Part shown: in pieces, positions 34,916 to 46,215 of the stretch
Layout: each line of letters opens with the position of its first letter
Numbering within the stretch: the stretch's first letter is position 1
Source of the DNA: Phoebastria nigripes
Lineage: Eukaryota > Chordata > Aves > Procellariiformes > Diomedeidae
Direction: 5' to 3'
Assembly: GCA_035582835.1 (NCBI GenBank)
Contig: JAYKAV010002353.1
Span: 1-64,000 of the forward strand
Length of the DNA: 64,000 nucleotides
Position numbers and translations under genes: made by a program
The notes under the pieces: generated by a model
Database searches by the model: none
The model's input: the letters and a program-made list of their open reading frames with translations, nothing else
What the model was told of the DNA's origin: nothing

Positions 34916-37900
34916 TCCATGAGTGAAGGAAAAATAAAATATCATAGATGCTGTAGTAAATTTCAGTTGGTTTTGTTCAAAACCTTTACATTTTTCGTAA
35001 CTAAGGAAGTTCATATATCATTCATACACACAAAATTATGTGTTAGGCTAGTAAGGAACAAGAGATACTGCATTCAACACNGTCCATAACTTCTGTGACT
35101 GCTAAAGGAGTTTAGTGTATGATTTAAATGAGGAATAAAAACCTTAACAACATTTGAAATCTACTGGCAGCTGAAATATCACTCAAAATTACTCTTCTGT
35201 GTTAAAGAGCAGGAACAGGCTAAGCTTTTATATAGTGAATTGTTTAAAAGTACATACATTGTGAAAAAAATCCATTTTCCAGATCTTTTTTCAGTATAAC
35301 AGACATCAGACTTAGATCACTTTTTACCACTAGACGTTGATACCAGCAGGCGTATTGTGCAGCAGTCGGTTACTGAAAATAACAATTTGGCTTTTTGTAA
35401 AGCAATTGGCGCCGCAGTTATCTGAATGGCTGCTTGACAGGAACGGCTTGCAACCTACCCTGGTTTCTGCTTCCCCAGAACCGATTCCTGTGGAGTTCCA
35501 ACCCAAACTTCATCATTCAGTGGTAAAATTAGACAGGAATATTTTAGGAATTGTAATGTTAGTGTAACTGTACAGCTTAAAAATCAGTAATAGCACTTGT
35601 ATTTTAGCATTTGACGTTACTAAGCGTTTTAAAAATAGCACAGGACAAAAGCCTGCTTAAACGAAACAGACTGGTAGCAATATTAGAGTGAAGGTTGAAC
35701 TTAAATTGCTGTTTTGCTTCTGTATTTTCACTAAAGTTGACAATCTTTCTCAAAGGCTCTGTAAATTGCTGGGTCACAGAAGGGGCAAGGACAGCAGTAA
35801 AAAGCTGAGCCTGCCTGTGTAAAGATGATCCTGCGTTGAACGAACTGTAACCAATAATCTGNGAACTGCAGTTTCTCTTTCAGGTTGATCCCGGCCCAGC
35901 ATTTAGGGTTTCTTTTCTGATGTCTTTCACATTTGCTTCTTTAAGGGAGCGATAGTAGTCTTGTCTGAAGACATTTGGTACATCGCTGCAGTGAGACGGC
36001 ATTACGGCATCCCTCTGCCTGCACGCGTGGGTCGGGGAAAGGAGCAGGAGAGGCGGGAGCGTTCATGCTGTGGGTCAGAGCGTTTGCAGGCAGCCTGACG
36101 CTGGGCTGCGAGCAGAGCATTTGCCCTCAGCGTGGTAGATCCCATGGGCTGGGGGCAGCTTTCTGAAGCCACCCGTGGGACACCGGACTTGCCTCACTGC
36201 CCCCTCTCCAGGGGAGCCAGTGAAACAGATGGCTGACAGATGACTGGCTAGAAAGCTGCTACTTCACTTATTTAAAAGTCCACATACATATTTAGGTTAA
36301 GCTTTAATGAGCAATGTTTCCCTTTCTGCCATTTTTCTTTCTCTGCTAAGCTGAAGGACAAGGGGGTCTCTGCTAAGAAGTGAATGAAGCTGGGCATGGC
36401 TGGGGAAGAGGGAAGCCAGCCTTGGCACTTCCCAGCATCAGCATGTAAGAGGGCTTTCAATGTCGGTATTCTCATCCATAATGACGGCCTCTCTGAAAGG
36501 CTGGAAAAGCCTCAGCAGCAGCTTACAGTCATAAATCAAAACCACAGCTCAATGCAAAGCGAGGGTTTGTTCCTATTCATCTAACACCTTACAGTGCCAC
36601 GCTTTTTGAAGGCAGAAAATAGTTTTCAGTTACAAAATAATTTTCCTTCTATAGTTTTCCATAACAGAGACAAAGGAAAATTCATAAGCTGCACCCATCA
36701 TTCTCCACATTATACAAAGAAAAAAAATCTTGCAATGCAAAGATCACTGTCGATTTCAACAGCTGATCTAGGATCAGGTACAGACTGTTTGGTCTGTGTT
36801 TTTTCACCCCTTTTAAATGGAAGTCCTGATGTAATTTTAATAGCAGTGGCATAATCATCACAGTTTAATGCTGTCTTGCTAATGAATGAAAAGAGATGCC
36901 AGCACAAGCTGCACCATCAGTTCTAGGGACACCTTGCTTCTTCAGTGGTTTTAAGACTCGAAATCCACATGCATTAAGTTTAATCTAATCTGTAAGGCAG
37001 CACTTCCAAGAGAAGAGTTTGTACTGGAAAAGAAAGTGGCATCTTTTTTTCCAAAGACATTCAACTCAAATTATTCTGGAAGATTATAGCAACTGATAGC
37101 CTAAATAATCTGTCTCTTCCATACATTTTCTTGAAGACTATCACACAGAAATTTTCAAGTTGTTCCATCCCATGCAAAATACCACTTTAACATACTGAAG
37201 GAGAAAGAATGGTTTAAGTGCATTGAATGTCTATTAAGACTTACGTTAAGAGCACCTTCATTAAAATCTTAATTATTTAAAATATATTTTATTTTCATTA
37301 ACTTTCTCTGTTAACTATTGTGAATTGTATTCTTTAATTATGTTTAATTTCCTTCTTTAGTGCTGTGTATGTGTTACTGATTAATTCGTACAGCTTTTCT
37401 TGTGGTGGGCATAGGCTTCGGTGGGTGCAGGCTCCACCGCAGGACCAGTATCTTACCCAATTCCAGCTCTGGTACTGCTCAACAGGCACCATTTTAACTG
37501 TTGTGGATTGTAATACCTAACTATTTAAACTGTCATAGGATCATTTAATTAAATGGTCTCTGGGGCTGCGGTCTAGACTAATAAGCTTTAAAATAATCTC
37601 GATTCTTGCAAACACCGTATACTAGCAATGTAATGGCAGCTTGGCTCCGAATATCTTTATTCACAAAGCAGAAAGCATTTGATGAACTCAAGGTACTTCC
37701 ACCTCCTCTGCGATCTTGAGCCTTTGCACTGTGTGTGTACACAGTGCAGGCTTTTATGCCAGACAATGATAAAGATTTTCAATAGGCCCCTGTCTTAATA
37801 GAGCTGCAAGTCCTACATCAGCAGCAGAAGTATAGTGTCCAGTGTAACGTTATGGCAAAGTCCATTATTTAACCTAAGGATTCCATGTACTGCACCACTT

Positions 37901-40900
37901 GAGCTTTACCCTTGCAGTCTATAAGGTAATAATAGTCATTTCAGTAAAACTGCAGCCTTGCAAAGCTCTGCTACATACACAGCCTTCTTCACTGTAACAC
38001 AAGATTTATAAGGCAATATGTGGGAACTGGAACATTTTAAAACCTGATGCGGATATTTGAAGTAGCAAAGCACTTTACAATGGTTAATGGTAGCGGATGG
38101 ATGACAAAAATGAGTCGTGATGATACTATTTTTCTGTAGAAGTGTGAGCAAAACAGATGTTGTCTCCTTTCTCTCGATGCTCAAACAGATTTTTTTTTCA
38201 GTATCTTCTTTAACCTAAGTCAGATCTCTTTCCATTACAAATTCCCTTTGCCTCTGTCACTCTCTGCACAGGAGGGCATACACCGCACCCTTACTCCCTG
38301 CCTGCTCGCCGCTAAGCAGGTTGGGTTTCTCACGGGCTTGCAGGTCCCCATATGCGCACAGGCTGCCCAGCACAGGAGCAACAGCCCGTGGTGGCGGCCC
38401 AAACCACATGGCGCACTTTTGTGTCCTTTCTTGTTCTTGCAGCCTGAATATTTAATAGGGAAAAGAAAAGCACCGTCCTTGCCTGCCCAGGAGCCAAGGC
38501 CCAACTGCCTCGTGGTGTCACAAGCCGACTCACCAGCATTGCCCTCACCTTCTCTCGCAGATGCTTTATCTGACCAAAGAAGGTCTGCATTCCTTATTCT
38601 GTAATATACTCTGCATGTTAATACCCACAAGCCACATTTAGATCAGCAATGAAAGGAAACAATTTAAGAATGAAGAAATGGCTGACCCAAATTTTCACAC
38701 TCTCTTTGAGGAAAGTGGTTTTTGTTCCCTTAAGGATCGTTATTTTGCCTTGGGAAGCAAAGCCCCTAAAATCTGTATTTTGTATTCCGCACATCTGATG
38801 TGAAGTAACAGTAACTTGATATGAAGGCCATCTTGAAATATTCTGCCTTTGTGAATATGAATGTAGGAATCTGCAGAAACTGTGAATGAACATTTACAAC
38901 AAACTGTGAGCCTCCTACTGATGCACTCAAATACAAAACAGGAGGCGCGAGAGAGAAGGAAAAGAGATGAATTTGTTTTCCTAGCAAACAGCTGTCTTCT
39001 TTAACAGAAGAAACTAAAAAGAAAACAGTGTGCGAAGAGGCCAAAAGCTGCATTAATTACAGTATTTTTAGATGCTACAAGCACAATTTTTATAAACACT
39101 CTAAACTGTGAAAAAACTGTACCGTCAATGCAATTAAGTCTTTTTTCCTGGTGCAGCATCATCAATGCATGTGCCTGCTGAGAATATATTGTGGGCTGTG
39201 CAGTGCAGTTACCCTTTGATTAATGATTCAATGCAGGCAGTAGGGACCACACAAATTCCTGGGGGATGCCACAGTAAGCAGCACAATGTCATCATTTAAT
39301 TTCTTCTCTTGACCTACATTAGAAAGAGTGAAGACACAGTCACTATTAAGGGCCAAATTCCAGCTGTGGTTATAGAAAAGCAACTCCCGCAGAGTTAAAA
39401 ATAATAGGTAGACAGCTTAGGAGCAAAATTTGGCATGGAGAGATTACTTCTTGGATATTTGGAGGGATGTTATTTATTTATTCAGATCAACTGGAGGATG
39501 TGGGAAGGTGTCAGACTAATTCTTATGTTAGCTTTAATAGCTGGGCTGCGGTGAGATGCCCATACCAGAAAAAACAATCCCTCTAGCTGGAAAAAGCTAG
39601 ATCTTGTTTCTTAGCTGGTTAGTATTTCTATTTAGCCGAAGCATGGCATTAGAGCTGGTATTTTATCAGGATAGACCTAAAAGTCAGCCTGAAATAATCT
39701 TTTTGCTAGAGGCACCCACAACTAGTGACATCAGCCTGTCAGTTGGATTGCTTTTCTTCCATTGCTTTTCTTCCAAGTCCTCCATTTCATGCCAGTGGGC
39801 AGTGATCATGTTATCTCATGAAGTATTCAGAGCTGAGGAAGGTAACACAGCACATTTGGTTTTGTAGCCTTCAGCACTTAGAAAACACCAAGAAGTTCAA
39901 AATGTTGTAGCATCTCCTCCAAACAATGTTGTTTACGGTTTGGGTAGCAAATCTGTCCTCTGCTTCCTGAACCGGCTCTCTGTACAGTATTTATTCTTGA
40001 CCAAGGTCTCAGTTATTATCTTCAAGTACGTCATTGTTTAAACCAAGGTTAACTGAAAGACCAACATTAGCAACGTTGCCAACAGCACTCTTTCTCTGAC
40101 ATGCTGAAATTTTCTACAGTGAGGGTGAAGCTCATCTGCACTAGAGACATCATTTTCTTCAGGGCTAAGTGTTTGGAATATATTTCCTGAATAACCAAAG
40201 AGCATCTATGTGCAAAAGTTATTTTCAGCTTTGGCTTCATTTATAAACTCAAAGCATCTCCACTATTCTCATTTTTCCCATAGGGAATAAATGCAAGTAT
40301 AGATATGATGGATGGTAGTCACATTACTTTCTGCACTTCTGAAAGCTGTTCAGACACTACAGTATGAAAATCTACATGATATGAAATGTAACAAAATAAT
40401 ATAAATGCTTAGATATATGAGATTACAGATAAGGAATAATTCTGGCTGTAGTGGGAGTTGTCAGTTTAAGCAGCTTCACTAGGTTGTTAAACAGGAACAC
40501 ACGTAACCAGTGGAAGGTTAATATTTTTGCTAAGTAAAAGTACTATAAAAGTTTCTACATTTTTTTTAAAAAAAGGTAATAATTAAAATCCCTATGATGT
40601 TGCTTATGAAATGTAGTCCACGGGGACATATACACTGAAATTTGACTTCAAATCTACAAATTGCCACCCATTAAATACTTCCTCTGAGTATGGTCATAAA
40701 AAAAGATCCAGAACAAAACAGCACACTCCGTGCTTAGGAAGCCCACAAGGAGCTGCTTCTAGCCTAGCATTGAAGAATTCAGGCAATAATACTGCAACTC
40801 CATCAACTGTCTACTAAATTTGAAATGGACCAAAACTTGTAAAGACATTCATTATTTGGGGCGTTCACCAAGAATGTGTCTTTTTATCTCTCAATGCTTA

Positions 40901-42099
40901 AGAAAGTTGATTTTAAATTTGGTAAGTTGCAGCAGCTGCTGAAACCATCTTCTATGTATTTATAGGCAGTTCACCAGCTGTCATGGGCTGCCATAGCTTT
41001 CCTTACCTTCAAACCAGAGATGGTTTAGTGCCTGCACCTTTACAGCTGGAATGGTACATAAAGCTTCCTGTCTCATAGAAATAGTCTCAGATTAATCACT
41101 TAATAATTGCAAAATATTAAGCTTTATATGTTAGGCAAAACCAGTTATTTCTATTGCTGAATCAATATAACTGGTATGTACCTCTTAAATTAATAATGTA
41201 TCTCTCTGAGCTACTTAAGGGGGGTTAGGTTCTTTTATATGCATGAGGCATAAAAATACAACTCTCATCCTTTTTTTCCCCATCCTTGTATATCCATCTC
41301 TCTTTATGTAAAGAAGTGATCCATTCTCCCTGAAAAGCGTAAAATTTTTAACCCTCAAAATCTAGACTTCAAAATCCTTCAGGTGCTTGGAACTGTGCTT
41401 CCCTGCTTAAGCAGAAGTAGCCCAAGACTGAGAGAGTTGAGGAGTAAAGTTACTTTATTGGCAGACAGTCTCCATTCCAAGGATTTCTCTTACCCATTAA
41501 CTCTTTAATATAAAAATAGGTCCTTGGACCAAGCACCAGAAGCACCGTATCCTATTTCTGCTGCCCTCCCCTTGTGAGCCCTACCAGCTAAGAAGCTCTG
41601 TCCTCAAAATTTAAGAGAGAGTAAATTGGACTGATTTCAGCAGGAGGAAGGAGGGTAACCCAAACAGTGTACACCACAGACTTCTATTTCCCTGGCAACA
41701 CACTTTAGGCACTTAAATCTTTCATCAGTGAGACCTTGAATGTGTATTTTGCAAACAGAAAAATAACTTAGAAGCAGCCAATCTAACTTTAAGAATAAAC
41801 TGTCTAGTCTTATTCCAAAGAAAGTGGGATTAATTGTTCTTTAGAAGACCCGCCCCCCCCTCCTCTGACTGTGGAGAAAATCTGGGTGAATCCCTGGAGC
41901 AAGAACCCCTTTCCCTGAACTCTGTTGCTGCTCCCTTCCTGCCTCGTGGTCTCATGTCTACACTCATCCTCTTAACAGTCACTGGACCAGAGAAGCCCAA
42001 TTTTATAAGAATCAAAACTGACAAACTACCTACCTGATCAAGTGCCTCAATGTCCTTAGGGACCAAAATTCAAGGCCTAAATAGGAAGAACATAAAACA
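34916..42099. other. Unique noncoding DNA, no gene recognised
   Basis: No continuation of the ERV is visible. GC-richer patches occur at about 35980-36200 (about 14 CpG in 215 bp) and 38270-38560. A possible terminal-exon-like frame lies at 38443-38604, after a good acceptor (CTTTCTTGTTCTTGCAG), but it is unrecognised. A perfect hairpin is at 37725-37748. The 39120-39260 stretch is motif-dense and could be a conserved element. No interspersed repeat is recognised. Confidence 0.5.
37725..37748. repeat. Perfect inverted repeat, 10-bp arms and 4-nt loop
   Basis: TGCACTGTGT and ACACAGTGCA are perfect reverse complements around GTGT. It can form a strong small hairpin or cruciform, and the alternating purine-pyrimidine core may also favour Z-DNA. 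It is too short for a standard pre-miRNA, and no transcript context is visible. Confidence 0.85.
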
Positions 42100-43080
42100 T
42101 TACTGACCACCCAGATAGGATGGCAGCACTGACTGCTATGCCACGAGAGATTAGAGGCAGAAAGGGCAGGAAACACGAGAATAGTAGGAGCCTTCAATTA
42201 CCCTTATGAAGATTCACACTGCTACATAACACAGAGATCACATTTTTATGAGGACATCGATAAGTACATCTTGAAGCAGCTGTGAAGGCAGCCCACAAAA
42301 TGGGACACCTCCCTCAACCTTGTCCTGACTATCACACGTGGCTTGGCTCAAAACTGCACATGTGAATCTAGATAAACTCTGTATCCTTACAGAAGCAACA
42401 AAAGCCCAAAAGATACACTGCAATTTTGCTGTTTCAAGAGGTAGAGCCACACAAAGATGAAGAAACTTGTTTAAAATGAGCAGCTAAGAGAATTAAAACC
42501 TTACAGAGAGTGTGGAGATTATTGAAGGAGCAGCACTGATGAACACATACCACAGATTTTTTAAAAAGTATTTTTAGAAAGGGTGGAAAAGTCATGAGGA
42601 CTGAACAGCAGGTAAGGGAGGTTATTAGAAATAAGAAGGCATCCCTCAGGAGGCTGAAGCTGTGTCAAACCTAAGGAAAAGGAAATTATAATGAATTCTG
42701 GCAGATTAAATGTAAAAACATAACTAGGAGAGTCCAAAAGAGAGTTTGAAGAGCAACTGGCAAAAGGAATTAAAACTAAATACAAAATCTTTCTTCAAAC
42801 ACATCAGTAGCAAGAAACTTGGCAAAGTCTGTAAGGCCAACTGATGATCAAAGTACACAAGAGAAACCTGAGAGAGGACAAGATTGCAAAAAGTAAAATA
42901 AATTCTTTGTGTTAGTGTTCACTGTAAAGAAACTGAGCAGATTTCCATGCTGAAATCCTTATTTTTGGGGGACTCAGTAAAGGAGACCTCTGACTTCTGT
43001 GTTGTATTTTACAGTTACTTAAAAGTGACTGGTAATAAACTTCAAAAACCCTCTGGCATTCAGTAAGCAGTTCTAAGAAA
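42100..43080 (+). mobile_element. Ancient CR1 LINE (L-type), ORF2 central region, decayed
   Basis: This is a highly diverged sense-strand CR1. Recognisable landmarks in CR1 order are GGAGCCTTCAATTACCC (end of endonuclease), AATAAGAAGGCATCCCTCAGG, GTCCAAAAGAGAGTTTGAAGAGCA, and TAAATTCTTTGTGTTAGTGTTCACTG. These correspond to the conserved (R/K)AFFASVF-type linker before the RT domain. Stops and indels are dense and no open frame survives. This matches the old CR1 lineage common in turtles and crocodilians and retained in birds, so it probably predates the other CR1 copies here. Both edges are approximate. Confidence 0.8.
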
Positions 43081-43207
43081 AAGCAGGGATGAAATCAGTA
43101 GTTACCAGCAGTGGTGAGTAACCTCTCCCTACAAGCTGTCAAAATAGTTGAAGATGGTAAATGCAAGTTGAGTTTTTCAAAATTGGTTAGATGATAAGTA
43201 GGTTTGC

Positions 43208-43670
43208 ACATCCAAAGAAGAGCAACGAAGCTGGTGAAGGGTCTAGAGCACAAGTCCTGTAAGGAGCAGCTGATGGAATTGGGGTTCTTTAGCCTGGAGA
43301 AAAGGAGGCTGAGGGGAGACCTTATCGCTCTCTACAACTACCTGAAAGGAGGTTGTAGCAAGGTGGGCATCAGTCTCTTCTCCCAAGTAACAAGTGATAG
43401 GACAAGAGGAAATGGCCTCAAGTTGTGCCAGGGGAGGTTTAGGCTGGATATTAGGAAAAGTTTCTTCACCAAAAGGGTTGTCAAGCATTGGAACAGGCTG
43501 CCCAGGGAAGTGGTTGAGTCACCATCCCTGGAAGTATTTAAAAGATGTGTAGATGTGGTGCTTAGGGACATGGTTTAGTGGTGGACTTCGCAGTGTCAGG
43601 TTTACAGTGGACTTGATGATCTTAAAGGTCTTTTCCAACCCAAATGATTCTATGATTTTTTTGATTCTAG
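43208..43670 (+). mobile_element. Young CR1 LINE, 5'-truncated, intact ORF2 C-terminus
   Basis: This sense CR1 starts inside ORF2 and keeps an uninterrupted frame of about 120 codons to the stop at 43576-43578. Conserved blocks in order are [25 protein letters not shown] and [20 protein letters not shown] short 3' UTR follows, with CTTAAAGGTCTTTTCCAACCC and a degraded octamer tail (GATTCTATGATTTTTTTGATTCT) ending near 43670. The intact frame indicates a recent insertion of the subfamily also seen at 60-183 and 55531-55859. It is dead on arrival because RT and endonuclease are missing. Confidence 0.96.
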
Positions 43671-44580
43671 ATAAGGCAAATTCATAAAGTCTGATGCAAG
43701 GACCCTTATATTTCAAGTAACACAGATACTGTTTTATCTTCATCAATAAGAAGATGACTAATCTATTTGTCAAAACTTGAAATAACAGTTTAGGTGCAAG
43801 AATTTCAGCCCTCCACTTCCCTCACAGCACACTCCTTTAGACACTAATTTTGGATTATTAATTCAATNGGAGATTGAATATAACAGGTTTAAAAAAAAAG
43901 ATGCTTTTTGTTTTGGATGAACTATTTTTCCAAGCCAAAATATGTTACCACGCAAAAACACAAAATAAAAATACTGTAATAAACAATTCAAAAACACCTG
44001 CCTGAAAACAGGCCACTCACAGTCTTTAAGACAATTTTAATGTCTTTCCTTTCATGTATCAAAGTGCCTGCCTCTAAACTGCTTGCTCCTTTCACTGATG
44101 CAGATTTACCTAAATGACCTGATCTTTGAAGAAAATTGACTAGAAATGACCTAGCAAAGAGAGAATTTTATTTTGTGTTGTACTTTGTTCTTGTTCTCAA
44201 TATGTTGAAAGATCCTGTTTTTCAACATTTATACAGTCTTTTCAGAGCAGTGCTTTCAAGGTGATTATGATGCTCACCATTTGTACCCAGATGTCTGCTT
44301 GTATGGACAAAGGTGATGTCAGAGCTGATGCATTTTCCAGGAGGAACATTTGTCCCCTTTCTTCCCCCTGAAATACGCACATTGGACTTCTTTCCTACCT
44401 CTCAGAAATTTGAGTGAGATCCATCTTGTCTAACTCTAGCTATCTATAAGTTTCATTCTTATATTTCCTCATAAAAATATCAGTACCGGGCAAGGCCAAG
44501 GGTTAATCTGATCCTGTATTCTGTTTCCATCAATGGCTATAGCCATCTGCTTGATGAAAGTAAATACAGGGACAACCGTA
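43671..44580. other. Unique noncoding DNA between CR1 copies
   Basis: This is an AT-rich stretch with no recognisable exon or repeat and one ambiguous base near 43867. It ends at the octamer tail of the CR1 starting at 44581. Confidence 0.6.
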
Positions 44581-44745
44581 TAGAATCATAGAGTCATAGA
44601 ATGGTTTGAGTTGGAAGGGACCTTTAAAGATCATCTAGTCCAACCCCCCTGCCATGGGCAGGGACATCTTTCACTAGATCAGGTTGCTCAAAGCCGCACC
44701 CACAATCTTACCTTGAACACTTACGAAACTTCCCTTGAGTACTTT
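44581..44745 (-). mobile_element. CR1 LINE 3'-end fragment
   Basis: This is a reverse-orientation CR1 tail: TAGAATCATAGAGTCATAGAA, then GAGTTGGAAGGGACC, TCATCTAGTCCAACCCCCCTGCC and CAGGTTGCTCAAAGCC. Only the 3' UTR and the very end are present. The sequence differs from the young copies, so it is another subfamily. It adjoins the older CR1 that begins near 44800 on the same strand. Confidence 0.93.
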
Positions 44746-44799
44746 CCTAGCTTCCAGCTGTTTTCCACTTAGCTGATTTCCAGAGTCTGATGTGGTTTC

Positions 44800-45107
44800 T
44801 GTGTTTACTAACCCCCAACAGATACATCTTCCAAGTACTTGTCCATTCCTTCCTTGAGCCCATGTAAACTTTTATCGTTCACAGCATTGCCTATCAGCAA
44901 GCTCCTTGGTTCTGATTCCCATTGCATGAAGAACTGTCTCTTTTGTCTGTTTTGTAATGGGTTTCTCGTAGATTCATTTGATGCCCCTAGTTCTTGTATT
45001 GGAAGAGACAGCAAACACTATCTCCTTTTGCCATGGCATACATGATTTTAGACTTATAATATCCCTGTCTCCTCCATGCTCCTCATCTCCCTGTCTGTTT
45101 TTCATGG
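44800..45107 (-). mobile_element. Ancient CR1 LINE (L-type), right-hand sense part, split by LTR
   Basis: This is a diverged antisense CR1. GAAGAACTGTCTCTTTTGTCTG, TTCATTTGATGCCCCTAGTTCTTGT and CATGATTTTAGACTTATAATATCCC are characteristic of the C-terminal ORF2 and 3' region of old L-type CR1 elements. It stops where the solo LTR begins at 45108 and resumes beyond the LTR at 46216. The left boundary is approximate. Confidence 0.85.
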
Positions 45108-45281
45108 TGTGGATGGTTGACCTTGGCTGGCTGTCAGGTGCCCACCAAGCTGCTCTATCATTCCCCCTCCATTAACAGGACAGGGGGAGAAAAAAAAAAA
45201 GCTCGTGGGTCGAGATAAGGACAGGGAGATCATTTATCAATTACCATCACGGGCAAAACATGCTCGACTTGGGGAAATTAA

Positions 45282-45287
45282 TTTAAT
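45282..45287 (-). terminator. Variant polyadenylation signal (ATTAAA) in LTR
   Basis: The sense strand of the LTR reads ATTAAA here, about 175 bp before the LTR's 3' edge, in an AT-rich island of the otherwise GC-rich LTR. This is a plausible R-region polyadenylation signal. The canonical AATAAA is not seen. Confidence 0.4.
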
Positions 45288-45559
45288 TTACTGCCAATTA
45301 AACAGAGTAAGATAATGAGAAATAAGGACAAGTCTAAAAATACCTTCCCCCCACCCCTCCCTTCTTCCCAGGCTCAGCTTCACTCCAGACTTCTCTACCT
45401 CCTCCCCCTGAGCAGCACAGGGGGATAGGGAGTGGAGGTTGTGGTCAGTTCATAATGCATTGTCTCTGCCACTCCTTCCTCCTCACACTCTTCCCCTGCT
45501 CCAGCGTGGTGTCCCTCCCATGGGAGACAGTCCTCCATTAACTTCTCCAACATCGGTCC

Positions 45560-45900
45560 TTCCAACAGGCTGCAGCTCTTCACAAACTGCTCCCTCATGG
45601 GTCCTTTCCATGAATTTCAGGAACGGACTTCTCCGGCATGGGTCCCCCACAGGGTCACAGGTTCTACCAGAAAACCTACTCCAGTGTGGGCTCCTCTCTC
45701 CTCTCTCCATGGGGTCACAGGTCCTGCCAGGAGCCTGCTTCTGCATGGGCTCTCCACAGGCTGCAGCTTCCTTCAGGGCACATCCATCTGCTCTGGCGTG
45801 GGGTCCTCCATGGGCTGCAGGGTGGATATCTGCTCCACCGTTAACCTCCATGGGCTGCAGGGGGACATCATGGTCTTCACCACAGGCTGCAGGGGAATCT
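45560..45900 (-). repeat. Degenerate internal repeats in the LTR (CTGCAGCC core)
   Basis: GGCTGCAG recurs at least five times on the + strand (near 45570, 45758, 45813, 45853 and 45885), twice as TCCATGGGCTGCAGGG. A second repeated phrase, GGGTCACAGGT, occurs near 45650 and 45715. These lie downstream of the promoter, suggesting expansion of a short motif in the LTR ancestor. Confidence 0.7.
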
Positions 45901-46020
45901 CTGCCTGGAGCACCTCCTCCCCCTCCTTCTTCACCTGACCTTGGTGTCTGCGGGCTGCTTCTCTCATATCTTCTCACTCCTCTCTCCCAGGTGCTGTTGC
46001 GCAGCAGTTTTAACCCTTTC

Positions 46021-46063
46021 TTAAATACATTATCACAGAGGTGCTACCACCGTCGCTGATTGG
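46021..46063 (-). promoter_or_regulatory. LTR core promoter: CCAAT and TATA-like boxes
   Basis: Read on the minus strand, CCAAT (from ATTGG at 46059-46063) lies 31 nt upstream of TATTTAA (46021-46027). This is the usual layout of a retroviral U3 core promoter. Transcription would run leftwards, with a predicted start about 25-30 nt downstream near 45990-46000. Any present activity is unknown. Confidence 0.6.
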
Positions 46064-46215
46064 CTCAGCTTTGGCCAGTGGTGGGTCCGTCTTGGAGCTG
46101 GGTGGCATTGGCTCTGTCTGACATGGGGGCAGCTTCTGGCATCTTCTCACAGAAGCCACCCCTGCAACCCACCCCGCTACCACCCCAATACATATGGCCA
46201 GCCCACCAAGTCACA

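Larger units (their letters stand above)
45108..46215 (-). mobile_element. Solo LTR of an avian endogenous retrovirus
   Basis: This 1108-bp GC-rich block runs, on the minus strand, from TGTGACTTGG to CAACCATCCACA, so it has the expected TG...CA ends. It interrupts an ancient CR1 that continues on both sides. In sense order it has a CCAAT box (46059-46063), a TATA-like TATTTAA (46021-46027) and a purine-rich transcribed part containing repeated CTGCAGCC-type units. An ATTAAA signal (45282-45287) and a C-rich tail close it. No internal gag/pol sequence or second LTR is present, so it is a solo LTR from homologous recombination. The flanking bases do not give a clear target-site duplication. I recognise the family as common in birds but cannot name it securely. 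Confidence 0.85.

Noticed and set aside
38235..38630. 131-codon minus-strand frame opposite the possible exon
   Set aside because: It overlaps another open frame in a GC-rich patch. Both cannot be taken as coding, and neither resembles a known protein.
41853..41862. C-run (CGCCCCCCCC) as a quadruplex or promoter element
   Set aside because: It is a single homopolymer run without the additional runs needed for a quadruplex and with no CpG-rich context.
45439..46059. 206-codon + strand open frame
   Set aside because: It lies antisense within the solo LTR and starts at GTG. The GC-rich repeated composition leaves few stops in several frames at once, so it is a shadow of the LTR rather than a gene.
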